From: Fratercula arctica
Lineage: Eukaryota > Chordata > Aves > Charadriiformes > Alcidae
Direction: 5' to 3'
DNA length: 64,000 nt
Assembly: GCA_947846985.1 (NCBI GenBank)
Contig: CANTUZ010000025.1
Coordinates: 17,916,100 to 17,980,099 of the forward strand
The notes under the pieces are model-generated. The model had not been told where the DNA came from and ran no database searches. It was given only the letters and a program-made list of their open reading frames with translations. Made by a program: the position numbers and the translations under genes. This document shows positions 10,541 to 22,158 of the stretch, piece after piece (positions within the stretch are counted from its first letter, which is position 1; each line of letters opens with the position of its first letter).

Positions 10541-11710
10541 TGTTGCGTGGAAAGGGGCAAAGCGGTTTTGGCAGAAGATAAACCCCCTTGCATTCTAACA
10601 CTCCTCACCGAGGTGGGAGGCTAGGTGCGGCTGGGTTTAAATTCTGAGTGATGCCCAATTCAGCACTATCAGTCCAATTCCATTTAATATGTATTAAACT
10701 ATTACGATTTGGATACACTAATAGTGGACTGCACCTTCCGTCTAGTCGTGCTCATGAACTAGCACGGCCACTCTCGAGTCTTTGGTCGCGTTCAATGAGG
10801 AACCGAAACGACTAGCTACTTAAACAGTGCAGTTTATTTAAACAACAGATAGATAGGTTCTTAGGACTGCCGGTGATAAATACACTGTCTGCAAAGCACG
10901 TGCAAATAAAAGTATTATTACATATATCAAACGCGCGACAAAGTTATAAATGATACAGCCTGGCTATAAATGCAGGAAAGAGATTCTCTAGAGAAATTTC
11001 TAAGTTTCCCGAGAAAGCACTCGGTATAATCTAAGTCTTACCCAAAGGCATCCCTATGGGGGGGAAGAAAGGCTCAGCTCGTCGACTGATCCCGGAAGTC
11101 AGTGATGAAATTCTTTGTGATGGTGTCTTCCCCGAGTATCCCCGCTCTCTCGGGCTATTTTTATACTATTTTTTTATCTTCAAGGTGGAGTTTGAGTGAC
11201 TTTAGTCATAAATACTTTAATTATGATTGGTGTAAAATTCTCTCGCTTCACAATTAAAGGTATAGTTTACGAAAAATTCAGAGCGCAGACTCAAGAAGGA
11301 GTGGTCGCACCTTGGAGGCGGGTAGCCTTTGGGATGGAGGTGTGTTTTGGTATTATAATGACATTATAATGAGCAAAGTTTGCACAAAGGACAGCATTTC
11401 ATCAAAATTTGACAAAATGTTGGCTCCGAGTATCGAGCAGGCAGCTAATTGGCAGCTTATCTGTTTCATGGTATCATCCCATCCCCGTATCTGCTATACA
11501 TCATAAGGTAAAGCCGTGGAATAATTGCATCCCGCCCCGTACCTCATGTAGCTTCACAAGCATCCTTATCAGGGAACCGTGGATGTTGCATTCTTCACGC
11601 CAGCTGCAGCTGTTTTCTACCTCAGAGGCCTCTTGATTTTATACTTTTCCTTAATGTGTGAACAATGCTGTACTTTTGTATTTTTTAGCCAATTTAGTAA
11701 TTATTCCACA
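10541..11710 (-). repeat. 3' LTR of ERV-E (1.17 kb)
   Basis: On the minus strand it begins TGTGGAATAATTACTAAATTGG and ends CCCCTTTCCACGCAACA. The same sequence stands alone at 45149-46315 on the plus strand with its own target duplication, which fixes both ends. It contains a TATA-like TATAAAAATA (minus strand, near 11160) and AATAAA (minus strand, near 10840) about 320 bp apart, implying a long R region. Confidence 0.93.
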
Positions 11711-11751
11711 TAATCCACCCCGTGACTACAGTCACTCAAGCTCCACGATGT

Positions 11752-14286
11752 TCAAAACTGATTGGGAATATCACATGTGCTCTTGTGGTGAAGGTCATCA
11801 AGTACAAATACATCTTGTGGAGTGATCAAGCGAGTTAAGCTCTTCATCATAATCCAAAGTTTAACATACAGAGCAATTGTCAAAGCAAAGCACAATACAG
11901 TGAGTACTAGTACAAGAACAGCAGGATGGAGCATCTTGTTAAAGTTTCCTGTAGCTGTTGGCAACCATCCAAAAAGAGTGTCCCACCATTCATGTCCTCC
12001 GTCTTTCTTGACTCTTTCCAGTACTTGGTGTATTTCTTCAACATCATGATGGACAGGAATCAAAGTTCTCTGTCCATTTTCTTGGGCCTCTTTCAACAGT
12101 CGCTTCAAGTCGTCGTGTTGTAGCAGCTTCTTCACCAATGAGAGATTCATTCCGATAGGGGTAGGCAACAAATCTCGGATCAATGTATAATTAGAATGTA
12201 GCAACTGAAAAGACGTAACAGGAGCTGAATAATCGAAGTCACATCCGACAATGTTAGTAAAGTTACAAACACAAAGATTTGAGTGATTACTTATATCAAC
12301 TACTATGTCATCTACGAATACAAGCTTACAGGGAGACCTCATGCAAACGCACCCTTTCCCAATATATACAAGCACAGTTTCTGGGGTTTCATCGGGATGT
12401 ATCTCAAAATGACAAACATTTTGGTTGGTGTCAAGACAAATGTCTTGTGCTTTGAGAGTATTACTCTCACAAATGAGTCCTTGTTGGTCTCGTGCAACGC
12501 ATGCGTCAACCTCAACAGTTTGCTATTTATTCTCATTTTGTTGTGCCCGCACTCTATGCTCTGTTGGATAGAGTATGGCTCCATGGTGATTCAACCCCAG
12601 TGCGATGATTGGGTATATGGTGTATACCAAAGCATTGTGTATTGTTAAGACAAAAGCTGTGGCCTTGCTCTCAATGGGATCATAGGTGAAATTAACCAGG
12701 TACCACCAGGACTGAAATTTTTTCTCAAATTCAATTGCGTTATCCCATATTACTTTTAGAATTTCGGTGGGCAAGGTGCCTTCTTCACCTTCCCTTATGA
12801 TTGCGGCTGTCATAGATTGCATCCACAATTGGGCTTGGATACAACTAAGAGCCAAGGAAACATTGTTTTGGGTTGTACCAAGTGCACCTGTGATCAGCTG
12901 ATGGTCTTTTTCACCCGTTTCTTCCCACTGAGGCAATATAGTCGATAAAAGCCATTGGTGGTTTCCCAGTGCTGATAGAGAGGACTGTAGGGGATGTCTT
13001 AATTTGTCTAGATCACTAGTGACTGTGACTAGTTTGTTGGCAAGTATCTCAGCATCTATACTATTTAGGACTCCCAGTCCTGTTCCTAAGATACCAGTCA
13101 CATCTCTCTTCAGCCGTTGTGAAGTGGCAAGAGTTCGTCTGTGTAACCATGCTGACCATCCTGCATAAGATGTACTCAGAAATGGTGAGCAGGTGGGTTT
13201 GATCGCAGAGATATTAATCTGCATTGACAGTTCTACTCGTTTGAGGGAATACGTTGGATTGAACAATATCCGTTGTTGTCCTGTGTGTTTAATAACATAG
13301 GGGCCAATGTTGAAGGTGTAAGGAGTTAGACTAATGGAGGGCTGAGTAGGTACAGCTTTGAGAGTTTGTGGGGGTGTAGGTTCTGGATTCATTTCAGCAG
13401 GTTCAGATGTGTTAGAGTCAATCATAAATTCAAATAACAATTCCGTGCCCTTGTAACCCCAAATACAATACACTACTATAGGTTTGATAAAAGTGAAATT
13501 GTGCCAGCAATCTGAATTTGGCTCCATAATTTTGTAACAATCAGTGTTGTATTTGTCCAGTTTGGCAGAGTCTACATGGATGGTTTTAATTACAGTTGGC
13601 CTGTGGTGGGTAGACCCATTGATAAATCGACAACCAATTTGCATTCTCTTTCCAAGGGCGGCCTCGATTTTTGCCATTCGAAGTGATTCATTCCATCTCC
13701 ATTTCTCTCTGGAATATACTTCACTTCCTTGTATAACCAGAGTGGAGAGATTTAAGTCCCTTTTGTTTTCTGGTGTCTCAGTGCTTGCAGTGTACCGTGA
13801 CAATGCACTATGCCAAAGCTCAGGTACTATGTCTATCTTGAATTCAAATAACAGCGCTATTTCATCCTGTTGCCAACGACAAGTTACAAGAGTGGGTTCC
13901 ACAAGAGTAAAATTATACCAGCAATCCCACTCGTCGGTGACACAGTGCTTTGTTGTCATTGAACGTGGGTTCTTAGGGCGAAATATCTCTATTCTCGTGG
14001 CCTTCTCGTGGTTTGAGCCGTTGATCATTCTACACCCTACTCGGATTTCCACCCCTGCCTTACCTTTCAGGGTTGGGTACCAACTATTCCAGGTCCACTC
14101 ATGTAACACCTCATTTTCCTGTAGAACTACAGTGGCCAAACTCAGTTCTCCCTTTCTTGTACCTGCCATCGCATTGTGTTTAACAAAAGCTTGAGACCAT
14201 GGCCACTCTGGGTCTCTTTGACTACAAACGACAGGGAATAAAAAGGTAAAACTGAATAGCATCAGTTGCATCTGCCTATTTGTCAT
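11752..14286 (-). pseudogene. env: ERV-E env: surface and transmembrane glycoprotein, one in-frame stop
   Basis: One reading frame of 844 codons from the ATG at 14284-14286, interrupted only by TAG at 12523-12525 after codon 587. Visible parts: an N-terminal hydrophobic signal peptide (about 1-22); two tandem related domains (about 48-153 and 178-291) sharing GCR(M/F)INGS, DCW(Y/H)NFT and LLFEF in the same order; a proline-rich linker (about 300-322); a furin-type site RLKR (391-394) followed by a Gly-rich hydrophobic fusion-peptide-like stretch; heptad-like helices; and a C-terminal membrane anchor (about 787-812). The transmembrane subunit of about 450 residues is long for a gamma-type Env and shows no CX6CC motif. 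It would mediate receptor binding and membrane fusion. I cannot assign it to a named Env family. Confidence 0.88.
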
Positions 14287-14474
14287 TTTAGAATCTAGGT
14301 CTGCAGATAGCCATACATAATAAGAATAATATTACTGCCAATATCAATGTCAGGATTCCTTGGAGACACTCAAGGTTAGCGTAAGCCAGTCTGTCTGTCC
14401 ACGTACAGTTCATCTAAGGTTCCTGTAAGACACAAAGGAAAAGAAAATCTGCTCGGTCTTTTTGACCGACGGGG

Positions 14475-17400
14475 TTAAAAAGAGGGCGAAATCCACTGAG
14501 TACTGATCCGGTGTATCTTCCCTGAACAGTCTTTGGCTTCCCATGCATGGGGATTTTTGGGAGTAGCCAGCACCATTGGTACCGTTCCAATTTGAGGCAT
14601 TTTCACTAACACTGGTTGCCCAGGGTGAAATCTTCCTAGGTATTTTCCCGGTTCATTGGGAACTTTTGGAGTGATGATATTGGTAGATACACAGAAAGCT
14701 TTCATTTTAGGACAGCCGTCTCCACTCCATCTGTTATTTAATTGATAGATGGCATCATCCAATCGCAAATGCCAACCAGGTTCATGAATTTTTGCAAAAC
14801 GCTTAACCAATCCATTGGTGCGTTCAACAATGCCATTAGCCTGAGGATAATAGGGAGTATGAAATACCCATCGAATCCCTTCTTCTTTGGCCCAGTCTTG
14901 TACCACCGTAGTGATAAAGTGTGAACCGTTATCACTTTGGATTTCCTCAGGAAGGGGAAGTGTGCTGAACCACCCTTTTAGGCCCTTTACTGTGTTGTCC
15001 CCAGTAGCTGATTTGAAGCTGGTGGCCATAGTGAGACCGGAAATAATTTCCACTCCCACTAGGATGTATCTTTTCTCACCTGATGATCTCAAAGGCCCAA
15101 TATAATCAATCTGCCATGAATGCCACAATGTTTTCTTGTCCCGAATGTGTAAGGGAGGTGCCTTACTCGGATGATCTTTATTGAGTCGTCGGCGACATTG
15201 TGAACAGGCAGTTACTACTTGTTCGCACAGCTTAGCTGATACAGGCCACCCCCGGGCTAGACCTTCCTGATACAGGTCAGCACGGCCTGTGTGGCCACGC
15301 TTAACATGCAGCCATTCGAGTAAGCGTTCCCATTCCTGACCATCATCTACAATATCAATTTGCTGCAGCCGCGTGAGGCTATCTACCTGTTGGTTGAACT
15401 GAGCAGTGATCGAGTTCGAACGATCATGGCCTTTTACCCAACCAATGTGCAATGCTCTCTGTCCTCCTATGTCTAACAGTTGCTTCCAACTATCCGTCTC
15501 CCAAATTGGGACTCTGTTCACCTGCCAATCATTGGCTGCCCAATGACCTATCCATTCAGTGGCTCCTTTAAAAACAGCATATGAATCAGTGTAAATGTAA
15601 GTAGCCCCATGTTGTGCAGCTAGTAGGACAGCTCTGAGTTCCCCTACTTGTGCACTACCTTCCCCTGTTTCAATCGCTCTTTCTCCTGTTGCTACTTCCA
15701 GTGCTATGGCCTTGTATTTCCACTTATTGTTCTCGCGGTGAGATGACGCATCAGTAAACCACACTCCTGCAAGATCACTGCCTTCCTTCAGAGGAGGTGC
15801 TTCTTGGATCGGAGATGGTCTGTTTGGTGGTGATTGGAACAATAGGGCACCATCTGTATCCTTCTGGAGCTTGGATACTTTAACACTACCTTCAGAGATT
15901 GGCATGATTTCATTAATGCCTTCTAAATAAGCATACCACTTTCGAACTGTGGGTTTCTGGGCAATGCCGGCTGGTGGTGCTGTCCCTTTACGGACCACAT
16001 CTAGGAGGCAGAAAGGTCCCCGAACGATCACACTCTGTTCCCTCCTTATCTGCTCTGCTCGTTGCAACGCTCGCATTAGGGACAGTAAACCCTTCTCAAG
16101 GTCTGAATATCTGCTCTCAGTATCATTAAAGGAGTGAGAGCTAAATTCTAATGGTCTCTCTGGTCCTGCTGGTCCCTTCTGCCGTAAGTTACAATGAGAA
16201 CCATGTTCACTGAACCCCCACTCTACATGGACAGGGTCAGTTGGATGTATAGGACCAAGTTGTTGGAATAACCTTAGCTCCTTTATTAGCAATTCCAGGG
16301 CATTAGTATGTTGTTCAGTCCACTCCCAGGATTTACCCTTTTTGAGCAAGCTATAAAGGGGGCGAGCAATGATGGAAAATCCAGGGATATGTTTACGCCA
16401 ATAACTTAAAGTTCCCAGAACTTGCTGTAACTCCTTTGCGCTGGAAGGATTCTGTCCATGTTCTATTTTTTTCAGGGTATCCTGAGGGATGGAAGCAGCT
16501 CCCTTAATCCACCAGACCCCCCAAGAATTTAACTTCCTGTGCAGGTCCCTGACATTTTGAGTCTGGAATTTCCAATCCTAAATCCAGTAATGTTTTTCGG
16601 ATGTTTTCCATCACGTCTTTAACACTTTCTTGGTTCTCTCCCCCTATTACGATGTCATCAATATATTGGTATACCATACATCCCTGTGAAACGGGAATCT
16701 CTGATAGCACTTTAGCTAAAGCATTATGAGCAATAGTGGGGGAATGCTTGTATCCTTGTGGAAGTCGGTTAAAGGTATATTGGACTCCTTTCCACGTGAA
16801 TGCAAACCGCGCTTTGTCTTGCTCAAGGAGGGGAATCATAAAAAACATGTCTTTAACATCTAAGGCAGCCATCCAAGGATGGGCAGCTCCTTGTATCATT
16901 GTCACAATTTCAGCGATATTTGGAACCGCAGCGGTCAGGGGTGCAGTGTTGGCGTTTAACTTTCAGTAATCTACTGTGAAACGCCATTGCCCCGTTGGTT
17001 TCTTTACTGGCCACACCGGTGAATTATAAGGTGAGTGAGTCCTCTTAATGATGCCTCTTTTTTCTAAATCTGATACCACCCCGTCTGCTCCTGCAAGTGC
17101 AGCTGCAGGCAGTGGATACTGCCGGACGTTGGTAATTTTAGAGGGAGGCAAAGGTATAGAAGTTTCTAATAGACTCAGTTTCGCTGTGTCTAATCCTTTT
17201 TCGCATCCTGCAAAACTCCACACAGTCCCATCTGGAAACTTCCACATCCGCCCACGCAGCACGTCAAACCCCAGGAGGTTAGTATGCGAGGCACCCACTA
17301 ACACTTCTGCCCTAGTCATTCGCTGCTCTCCCGGCAACCAGAGGTTAATTTTCGTGGTGGGGCATGTTTTTACCACGCCGTCAATTCCTGTGAAGTTGAC

Positions 17401-17613
17401 TCTGCGTCGGGTGGGATTTATACCTAGAAGTCGTGCTGTTTCATTGGTAATTGCGGACATTTGGGCTCCGGTGTTGATAATAAAGTTTACCGACATCTTT
17501 CGGGGTCCAACAGGAATGACAATAACAGGTTTGGAGTCTTTATGAGAGAGCCATTGGATCGCTAGTACCCGTCGGGCAGGGTGGCTCACTGCCCTCCCCG
17601 GGGAATGGAGTTT
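14475..17613 (-). pseudogene. pol: ERV-E pro-pol (protease, RT, RNase H, integrase), broken
   Basis: It is read in the -1 frame relative to gag. Protease: NTGAQMSAITN, where the catalytic Asp of DTGA is Asn. Reverse transcriptase: RFTVDY, then TGA at 16963-16965 (the next residue is normally Arg, so CGA to TGA is likely), RLPQGYKHSPTIAHNAL and the active site QYIDDI. A frameshift in a G-run near 16515-16520 moves the rest into another frame, which stays open to 14475. RNase H: FTDASS, GELRAVLLAA and YTDSYAVFKG. Integrase: HHCC (HVKRGH, CSQC), then the DDE residues in WQIDYIG, QSDNGSHF and NGIVERTNG. The domain order is complete; at least two lesions plus the protease change make it inactive. 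Confidence 0.9.
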
Positions 17614-18149
17614 TTTGACTGGGACTCTGACAAATCAATCAAATTACGCTCCGGTGCAGAAGGCACAATTTTCTCACAACTTGGGGATTCTCTGGTTAGA
17701 CTTTTTTCCCCAGCCGAATTATTCTTTCTAGTTAGAGATTGGACTAGCGTGCGGAGATCTCCTGTAGGGACACCATGCAAGAATTGTTGGGGCATCCCTA
17801 ATTGTAGGGCTTTACGCCACAACTCATTGCGGTCCTTGTCAGCCTTAAACCTTCCCTCTGATTTAGGGTTTTGAGTGTGAGTTCAGACCTGGCGAACTTT
17901 CCGGGGGTGTTCGGAGGATTTTTCACTAGTTAGATTGGCCCAGCCCATTCGGCACCCATATTGATCTATTTCCTGTACGTATTCGTTCCAGGTGGGCATG
18001 TAGTTACGACGACTCCACCTATGAGCACTCCGAGCATCTCGTATGCGATCTTGAGTGTGGACAACGAATGGTTTCAGGCAATCGGGAAGACCACGGATGA
18101 GAGGGGCTAATCTATCAGGGTCGACAGGGGCTGACATTGGGGATTTCAA
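17586..18149 (-). pseudogene. gag: ERV-E gag, 5'-truncated
   Basis: An open frame of about 187 codons interrupted by TGA at 17883-17885 (context CAG-GTC-TGA, likely CGA originally). It starts immediately after the 21-bp LTR stub, so the leader and the gag N terminus are gone. The visible part resembles the capsid C-terminal region (PLIRGLPDCLKPFVV) and then a Ser/Lys-rich tail; no zinc knuckle is seen. It terminates at TGA 17586-17588, about 20 bases after the slippery site. A functional product is not expected. Confidence 0.75.
17610..17616 (-). promoter_or_regulatory. -1 ribosomal frameshift slippery site, gag to pro-pol (ERV-E)
   Basis: The minus strand reads A-AAA-AAC in the gag frame (codons TCA AAA AAC), the canonical X-XXY-YYZ heptamer. 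The -1 frame is open from here into the protease. Downstream GGGCAG and CTGCCC can pair across the gag stop as a 6-bp stem. Confidence 0.8.
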
Positions 18150-18167
18150 TTTAGTAATTATTCCACA
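18147..18167 (-). repeat. 21-bp stub of the ERV-E 5' LTR
   Basis: The minus strand TGTGGAATAATTACTAAATTG equals the first 21 bases of the complete LTR, then jumps directly to gag sequence. The outer LTR end and the target duplication are intact, so the deletion is internal. Confidence 0.9.
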
Positions 18168-19155
18168 GTTGGTACAGAAGCGCAGTTCCTCTTAGCACCT
18201 CGACTGCCGGTTCTGGGTTGGATGTTCAAAGAAAGGGTCCCCACCACACATCATGCAACTGATGCTACCTGGAGTAAGTGGATTGCACTGATCACACAAC
18301 GAACTCGAATGGGAAACCCCAGTCGCCCAGGAATTCTGGAAGTGATCATGGACTGGCCAGAAGGCAAGGATTTTGGAATGTCACGAGAGGAGGAGGTGAC
18401 GCGTGCGGAAGAGGCCCCACCATATAATAAACTGCCAGAAAATGAGAAGCAATATGCCCTGTTCACTGATGGGTCCTGCCGGATTGTGGGAAAGCATCGA
18501 AAGTGGAAGGCTGCTGTGTGGAGTCCTACACGACAAGTTGCAGAAGCCAGTGAAGGACAAGGTGAATCGAGCCAGTTTGCAGAGGTGAAAGCCATTCAGC
18601 TGGCTTTGGACATCGCCAAGCGAGAAAAATGGCCAGTCCTTTATCTCTGCACTGACTCATGGATGGTGGCAAATGCTCTGTGGGGGTGGTTACAGCAGTG
18701 GAAGCAGGGCAACTGGCAGCGCAGAGGCAAACCCATCTGGGCTGCTGAACTATGGCAAGATATTGCTGCCCGGATAGAGAATCTGGTTGTGAAAGTACGC
18801 CACGTAGATGCCCACGTACCGAAGAATCGGGCCACGGAGGAACATCAGAACAACCAGCAGGTGGATGGGGCTGCTAGGATTGAAGTGGCTCAAGTGGATC
18901 TGGACTGGCAACGTAAGGGTGAACTATTCATAGCTCGGTGGGCCCATGAAACCTCAGGCCATCAAGGAAGAGATGCGACATATAGATGGGCTCGTGACCG
19001 AGGGGTGGACTTGACCATGGACACTATTGCACAGGTCATCCATGAATGTGAGACATGCACCGCAATCAAGCAAGCCAAGCGTTTGAAGCCTCTTTGGTAT
19101 GGAGGACGATGGTTGAAATATAAATATGGGGAGGCCTGGCAGATTGATTATATCA
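18168..19155 (+). pseudogene. pol: ERV-A pol, middle part (RNase H and integrase zinc domain)
   Basis: It resumes exactly where 10540 stopped. RNase H: FTDGSCRIVG, then a TDSW-type third Asp (reads LCTDSW here, LYTDSW in ERV-B) and NQQVDGAAR. Integrase HHCC: HETSGHQ ... CETC. The sequence runs to WQIDYI, the first catalytic Asp, where the CR1 insertion begins. The frame is open throughout. The continuation is at 23744. Confidence 0.9.
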
Positions 19156-19240
19156 TAGAATCATAGAATCATAGAACCATAGGGTTGGAAGGGACCTCTG
19201 GAGATCATCAAGTCCAACCCCCCTGCCAGAGCAGGGTCAC

Positions 19241-22156
19241 CTAGAGCAGGTTACACAAGAACACGTCCAGGCGGGTTTTGAATGTCTCCAGAGATGGAGA
19301 CTCCACCACCTCTCTGGGCAGCCTGTTCCAGTGCTCTGCCACCCTCAGGGTAAAGAAGTTCCTCCTCATGTTTAGGTGGAACTTCTTATGCTCAAGTTTG
19401 TGCCCATTGCCTCTTGTCCTGTCCCCGGGCACTACTGAAAAGAGCCTGGTCCCATCCTCCTGACACCCACCCTTTAAGTATTTATAAGTGTTGATAAGAT
19501 CCCCCCTCAGCCGTCTTTTTTCCAGACTGAAGAGACCCAAATCCCTCAGCCTTTCCTCATAAGAGAGGTGTTCCAGTCCCAGAATCATCTTGGTAGCCCT
19601 CTGCTGCACCCTTTCCAGCAGTTCCCTGTCCTTCTGGAACCGGGGAGCCCAGAACTGGACACAGTACTCCAGGTGTGGCCTCACCAATGCAGAGTAGAGG
19701 GGGAGGATGACCTCCCTTGACCTGCTGGCCACACTCTTCTTGATGCACCCCAGGATGCCATTGGCCTTCTTGGCCACAAGGGCACATTGCTGGCTCATGG
19801 TCATCCTGTTGTCCACCAGGACTCCCAGGTCTCTTTCCACAGAGCTGCTCTCCAGCAGGTCAGCCCCCAACCTGTACTGGTGCATGGGGTTGTTCCTCCC
19901 CAGGTGCAGCACCCTACACTTGCCCTTGTTGAATTTCATAAGGTTTCTCTCTGCCCAGATCTCCAACCTGTCCAGGTCTCTCTGTATGGCAGCACAGCCT
20001 TCCGGTGTGTCAGCCACCCCCCCCAGCTTTGTGTCATCAGCAAACTTGCTGAGGGTGCACTCTATCCCCTCATCCAGATCATTGATGAATATATTGAACA
20101 GGACTGGACCCAGTACTGACCCCTGGGGAACACCACTCGTCACTGGTCTCCAACTAGATTCTGTGCCCCTAATCACAACCCTCTGAGCTCTATCTTTCAA
20201 CCAGTTTTCTATCCACCCCACTGTCCATTCATCTAACCCACACTTCCTAAGCTTCCCTATGAGGATGCTGTGGGAGACCGTGTCAAACGCTTTGCTTAAG
20301 TCAAGATAGACCACATCTACCGCCCTCCCCTCATCTATCCATCCAGCCATGCCATCATAGAAGGCTATCAGATTAGTCAGACATGATTTCCCCTTGGTGA
20401 ATCCATGCTGAGTACTTCTGATAGCTTTCTTTTCCTCCACGTGCCTTGAGATGACGCCCAGAACAAGCTGTTCCATCATCTTTCCAGGGATGGAGGTGAG
20501 GCTGACCGGCCTGTAGTTTCCTGGCTCCTCCTTCTTGCCTTTTTTGAAGACTGGAGTGACATTGGCTTTCCTCCAGTCCTTAGGCACCTCACCTGTTCTC
20601 CAGGACCTTTCAAAGATGATGGAGAGCGGCCCAGCAATGACTTCTGCCAGCTCCCTCAGCACTCTCGGGTGCATCCCATCAGGGCCCATGGACTTGTGGA
20701 TATCTAAATGATCTAATTGATCCCTCACTCGCTCCTCCTCAACCCAAGGGAAGTCTTCTTCTTTCCCTGTTACTTTATTCAATGCCTGGGACTTCTGAGG
20801 GCTGGGCCGAGCAGAAAAGACCGAAGCAAAGAAGGCATTCAGTAACTCTGCCTTCTCCGCATCCTCCGTCACCATGGCTCCTGTCTCATTCAGCAGTGGG
20901 CCCACAACTTCTCTGGTCTTCCTTTTGCTTCCAATATACTTGTAGAAGCTCTTTTTGTTGTGCTTAACATCCCTAGCCAGGTCTAATTCCAAGGCGGCCT
21001 TGGCTTTCCTTGTTTCATCCCTGCACGCTCTGGTGGCATTCTTGTAATCCTCCCAAGGGGTCAGTCCCTTCTTCCACTTATTATAAACTTCCTTCTTCCA
21101 CTTGAGCTTTTTCTGAAGCTCCCTGCTTAACCATGCAGGTCTCCTGCGTCCCTTGGCCGATTTCTTTCTCTTCGGGATGCACCGATCCTGAGCTTGGAGG
21201 AAGTGGTCTTTGAATATCAACCAGCTTTCTTGAGCCCCTTTGCCTTCCATAGCCCTAGCCCACGGGATCTCTCCAAGCAGTTTCTTGAAGAGGCCAAAGT
21301 TAGCCCTCCTGAAATCCAAGGTTGTAATTTTACTTCTTGTTGTTTTGTGGATAGTGCCCATGATCCTGAACTCAATCATTTCATGATCACTACAACCTAG
21401 GGTGCCCCCAACCTTAATGTCCTCCACCAATCCCTCTGTGTTTGTCAGTACCAGGTCTAGAAGTGCTCCTCTCCTTGTTGGCTCCTGTACCACCTGTGTC
21501 AAAAAGTTGTCATCAATGCACTGGAGGAGCCTCCTGGACTGCCCATGCCTGGCTGTGTGGTCTTCCCAGCAGATATCAGGGTGATTGAAGTCCCCCATGA
21601 GAACCAGGGCCTGCGATTGCGAGGCTACCTTCAGTTGTCTGTAAAAAGCCTCATCAGTTTCCCCATCCTGATCAGGTGGCCTGTAATAAACACCCACAAC
21701 AGTGTCCCTCATATTTGCCTGTCCCTTAATCCTCACCCATAAGCTCTCGACCCGCTCTTCATCCGCCCCTAGTGAGAGCTCAATGCATTCCAAATGCTCT
21801 CTCACATAGAGTGCAATTCCACCTCCCCGCCTTGCTGGTCTGTCTTTCCTGAAAAGGACATAGCCACCCATGACAGCATTCCAGTCATGCGAGTTGTCCC
21901 ACCACGTCTCAGTAATTGCAATGAGATCGTGGCCCCGCAACCGCACACAGACCTCCAGCTCTTCCTGCTTATTCCCCATGCTGCGTGCATTGGTGTATAA
22001 GCATTTCAGAGAGGGAGTTGTGTGTGTAGTTTTGACCCTTGAGATGTGGTGTGCCTCCTGGCTTTCAGAAATACTGGCACACTGGCCCACAAGCGCTGAG
22101 CAACTATGCCCTGGCACCTCACCAGCAAACCCAGTACCATCCCCACCCACCTTCAA
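19241..22156 (-). CDS. CR1 ORF2: endonuclease-reverse transcriptase
   Basis: An uninterrupted frame of 971 codons. N-terminal apurinic-type endonuclease: TNARS (about 55-59), [27 protein letters not shown] and CSDHEMIEF give the Asn, Glu, Asp-Asn and Ser-Asp-His residues of the fold. Reverse transcriptase: [59 protein letters not shown] and the active site FADDTKLGG. The C-terminal region ([41 protein letters not shown]) is the part seen in all truncated CR1 copies here. It nicks target DNA and copies CR1 RNA at the nick. The given start at 22156 is TTG. The frame is open from 22174 but the first ATG is at 21977-21979 (codon 60), inside the endonuclease, so initiation is unclear. Confidence 0.93.
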   Translation of the reverse strand: MKVGGDGTGFAGEVPGHSCSALVGQCASISESQEAHHISRVKTTHTTPSLKCLYTNARSMGNKQEELEVCVRLRGHDLIAITETWWDNSHDWNAVMGGYVLFRKDRPARRGGGIALYVREHLECIELSLGADEERVESLWVRIKGQANMRDTVVGVYYRPPDQDGETDEAFYRQLKVASQSQALVLMGDFNHPDICWEDHTARHGQSRRLLQCIDDNFLTQVVQEPTRRGALLDLVLTNTEGLVEDIKVGGTLGCSDHEMIEFRIMGTIHKTTRSKITTLDFRRANFGLFKKLLGEIPWARAMEGKGAQESWLIFKDHFLQAQDRCIPKRKKSAKGRRRPAWLSRELQKKLKWKKEVYNKWKKGLTPWEDYKNATRACRDETRKAKAALELDLARDVKHNKKSFYKYIGSKRKTREVVGPLLNETGAMVTEDAEKAELLNAFFASVFSARPSPQKSQALNKVTGKEEDFPWVEEERVRDQLDHLDIHKSMGPDGMHPRVLRELAEVIAGPLSIIFERSWRTGEVPKDWRKANVTPVFKKGKKEEPGNYRPVSLTSIPGKMMEQLVLGVISRHVEEKKAIRSTQHGFTKGKSCLTNLIAFYDGMAGWIDEGRAVDVVYLDLSKAFDTVSHSILIGKLRKCGLDEWTVGWIENWLKDRAQRVVIRGTESSWRPVTSGVPQGSVLGPVLFNIFINDLDEGIECTLSKFADDTKLGGVADTPEGCAAIQRDLDRLEIWAERNLMKFNKGKCRVLHLGRNNPMHQYRLGADLLESSSVERDLGVLVDNRMTMSQQCALVAKKANGILGCIKKSVASRSREVILPLYSALVRPHLEYCVQFWAPRFQKDRELLERVQQRATKMILGLEHLSYEERLRDLGLFSLEKRRLRGDLINTYKYLKGGCQEDGTRLFSVVPGDRTRGNGHKLEHKKFHLNMRRNFFTLRVAEHWNRLPREVVESPSLETFKTRLDVFLCNLL

Positions 22157-22158
22157 AT

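Larger units (their letters stand above)
10541..18167 (-). mobile_element. ERV-E: env-bearing provirus inserted in ERV-A pol, minus strand
   Basis: It is flanked by the 6-bp duplication GTTGGT (10535-10540, 18168-18173); the empty site is seen in ERV-B (GGTTGGTACAGAAG). Order on the minus strand: a 21-bp 5' LTR stub (18167-18147), partial gag, pro-pol joined to gag by a -1 frameshift signal, a long env, a purine tract GGGGTGGATTA and a full 1170-bp 3' LTR. The pol motifs (ANA/VKD context, YIDD, LPQGYKHSPT) and the GGGGTGGATTA tract next to the LTR resemble those of ERV-A/B. The 5' LTR, primer binding site and leader are deleted. Confidence 0.92.

Noticed and set aside
11752..14286. ERV-E env as a domesticated (syncytin-like) host gene
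   Set aside because: It has an in-frame stop and sits in a provirus with a broken pol and deleted 5' LTR; nothing here indicates selection for function.
19241..22156. CR1 ORF2 as a host gene
   Set aside because: Complete LINE endonuclease-RT layout, ATTCTATG 3' end and an insertion empty site show a transposon.
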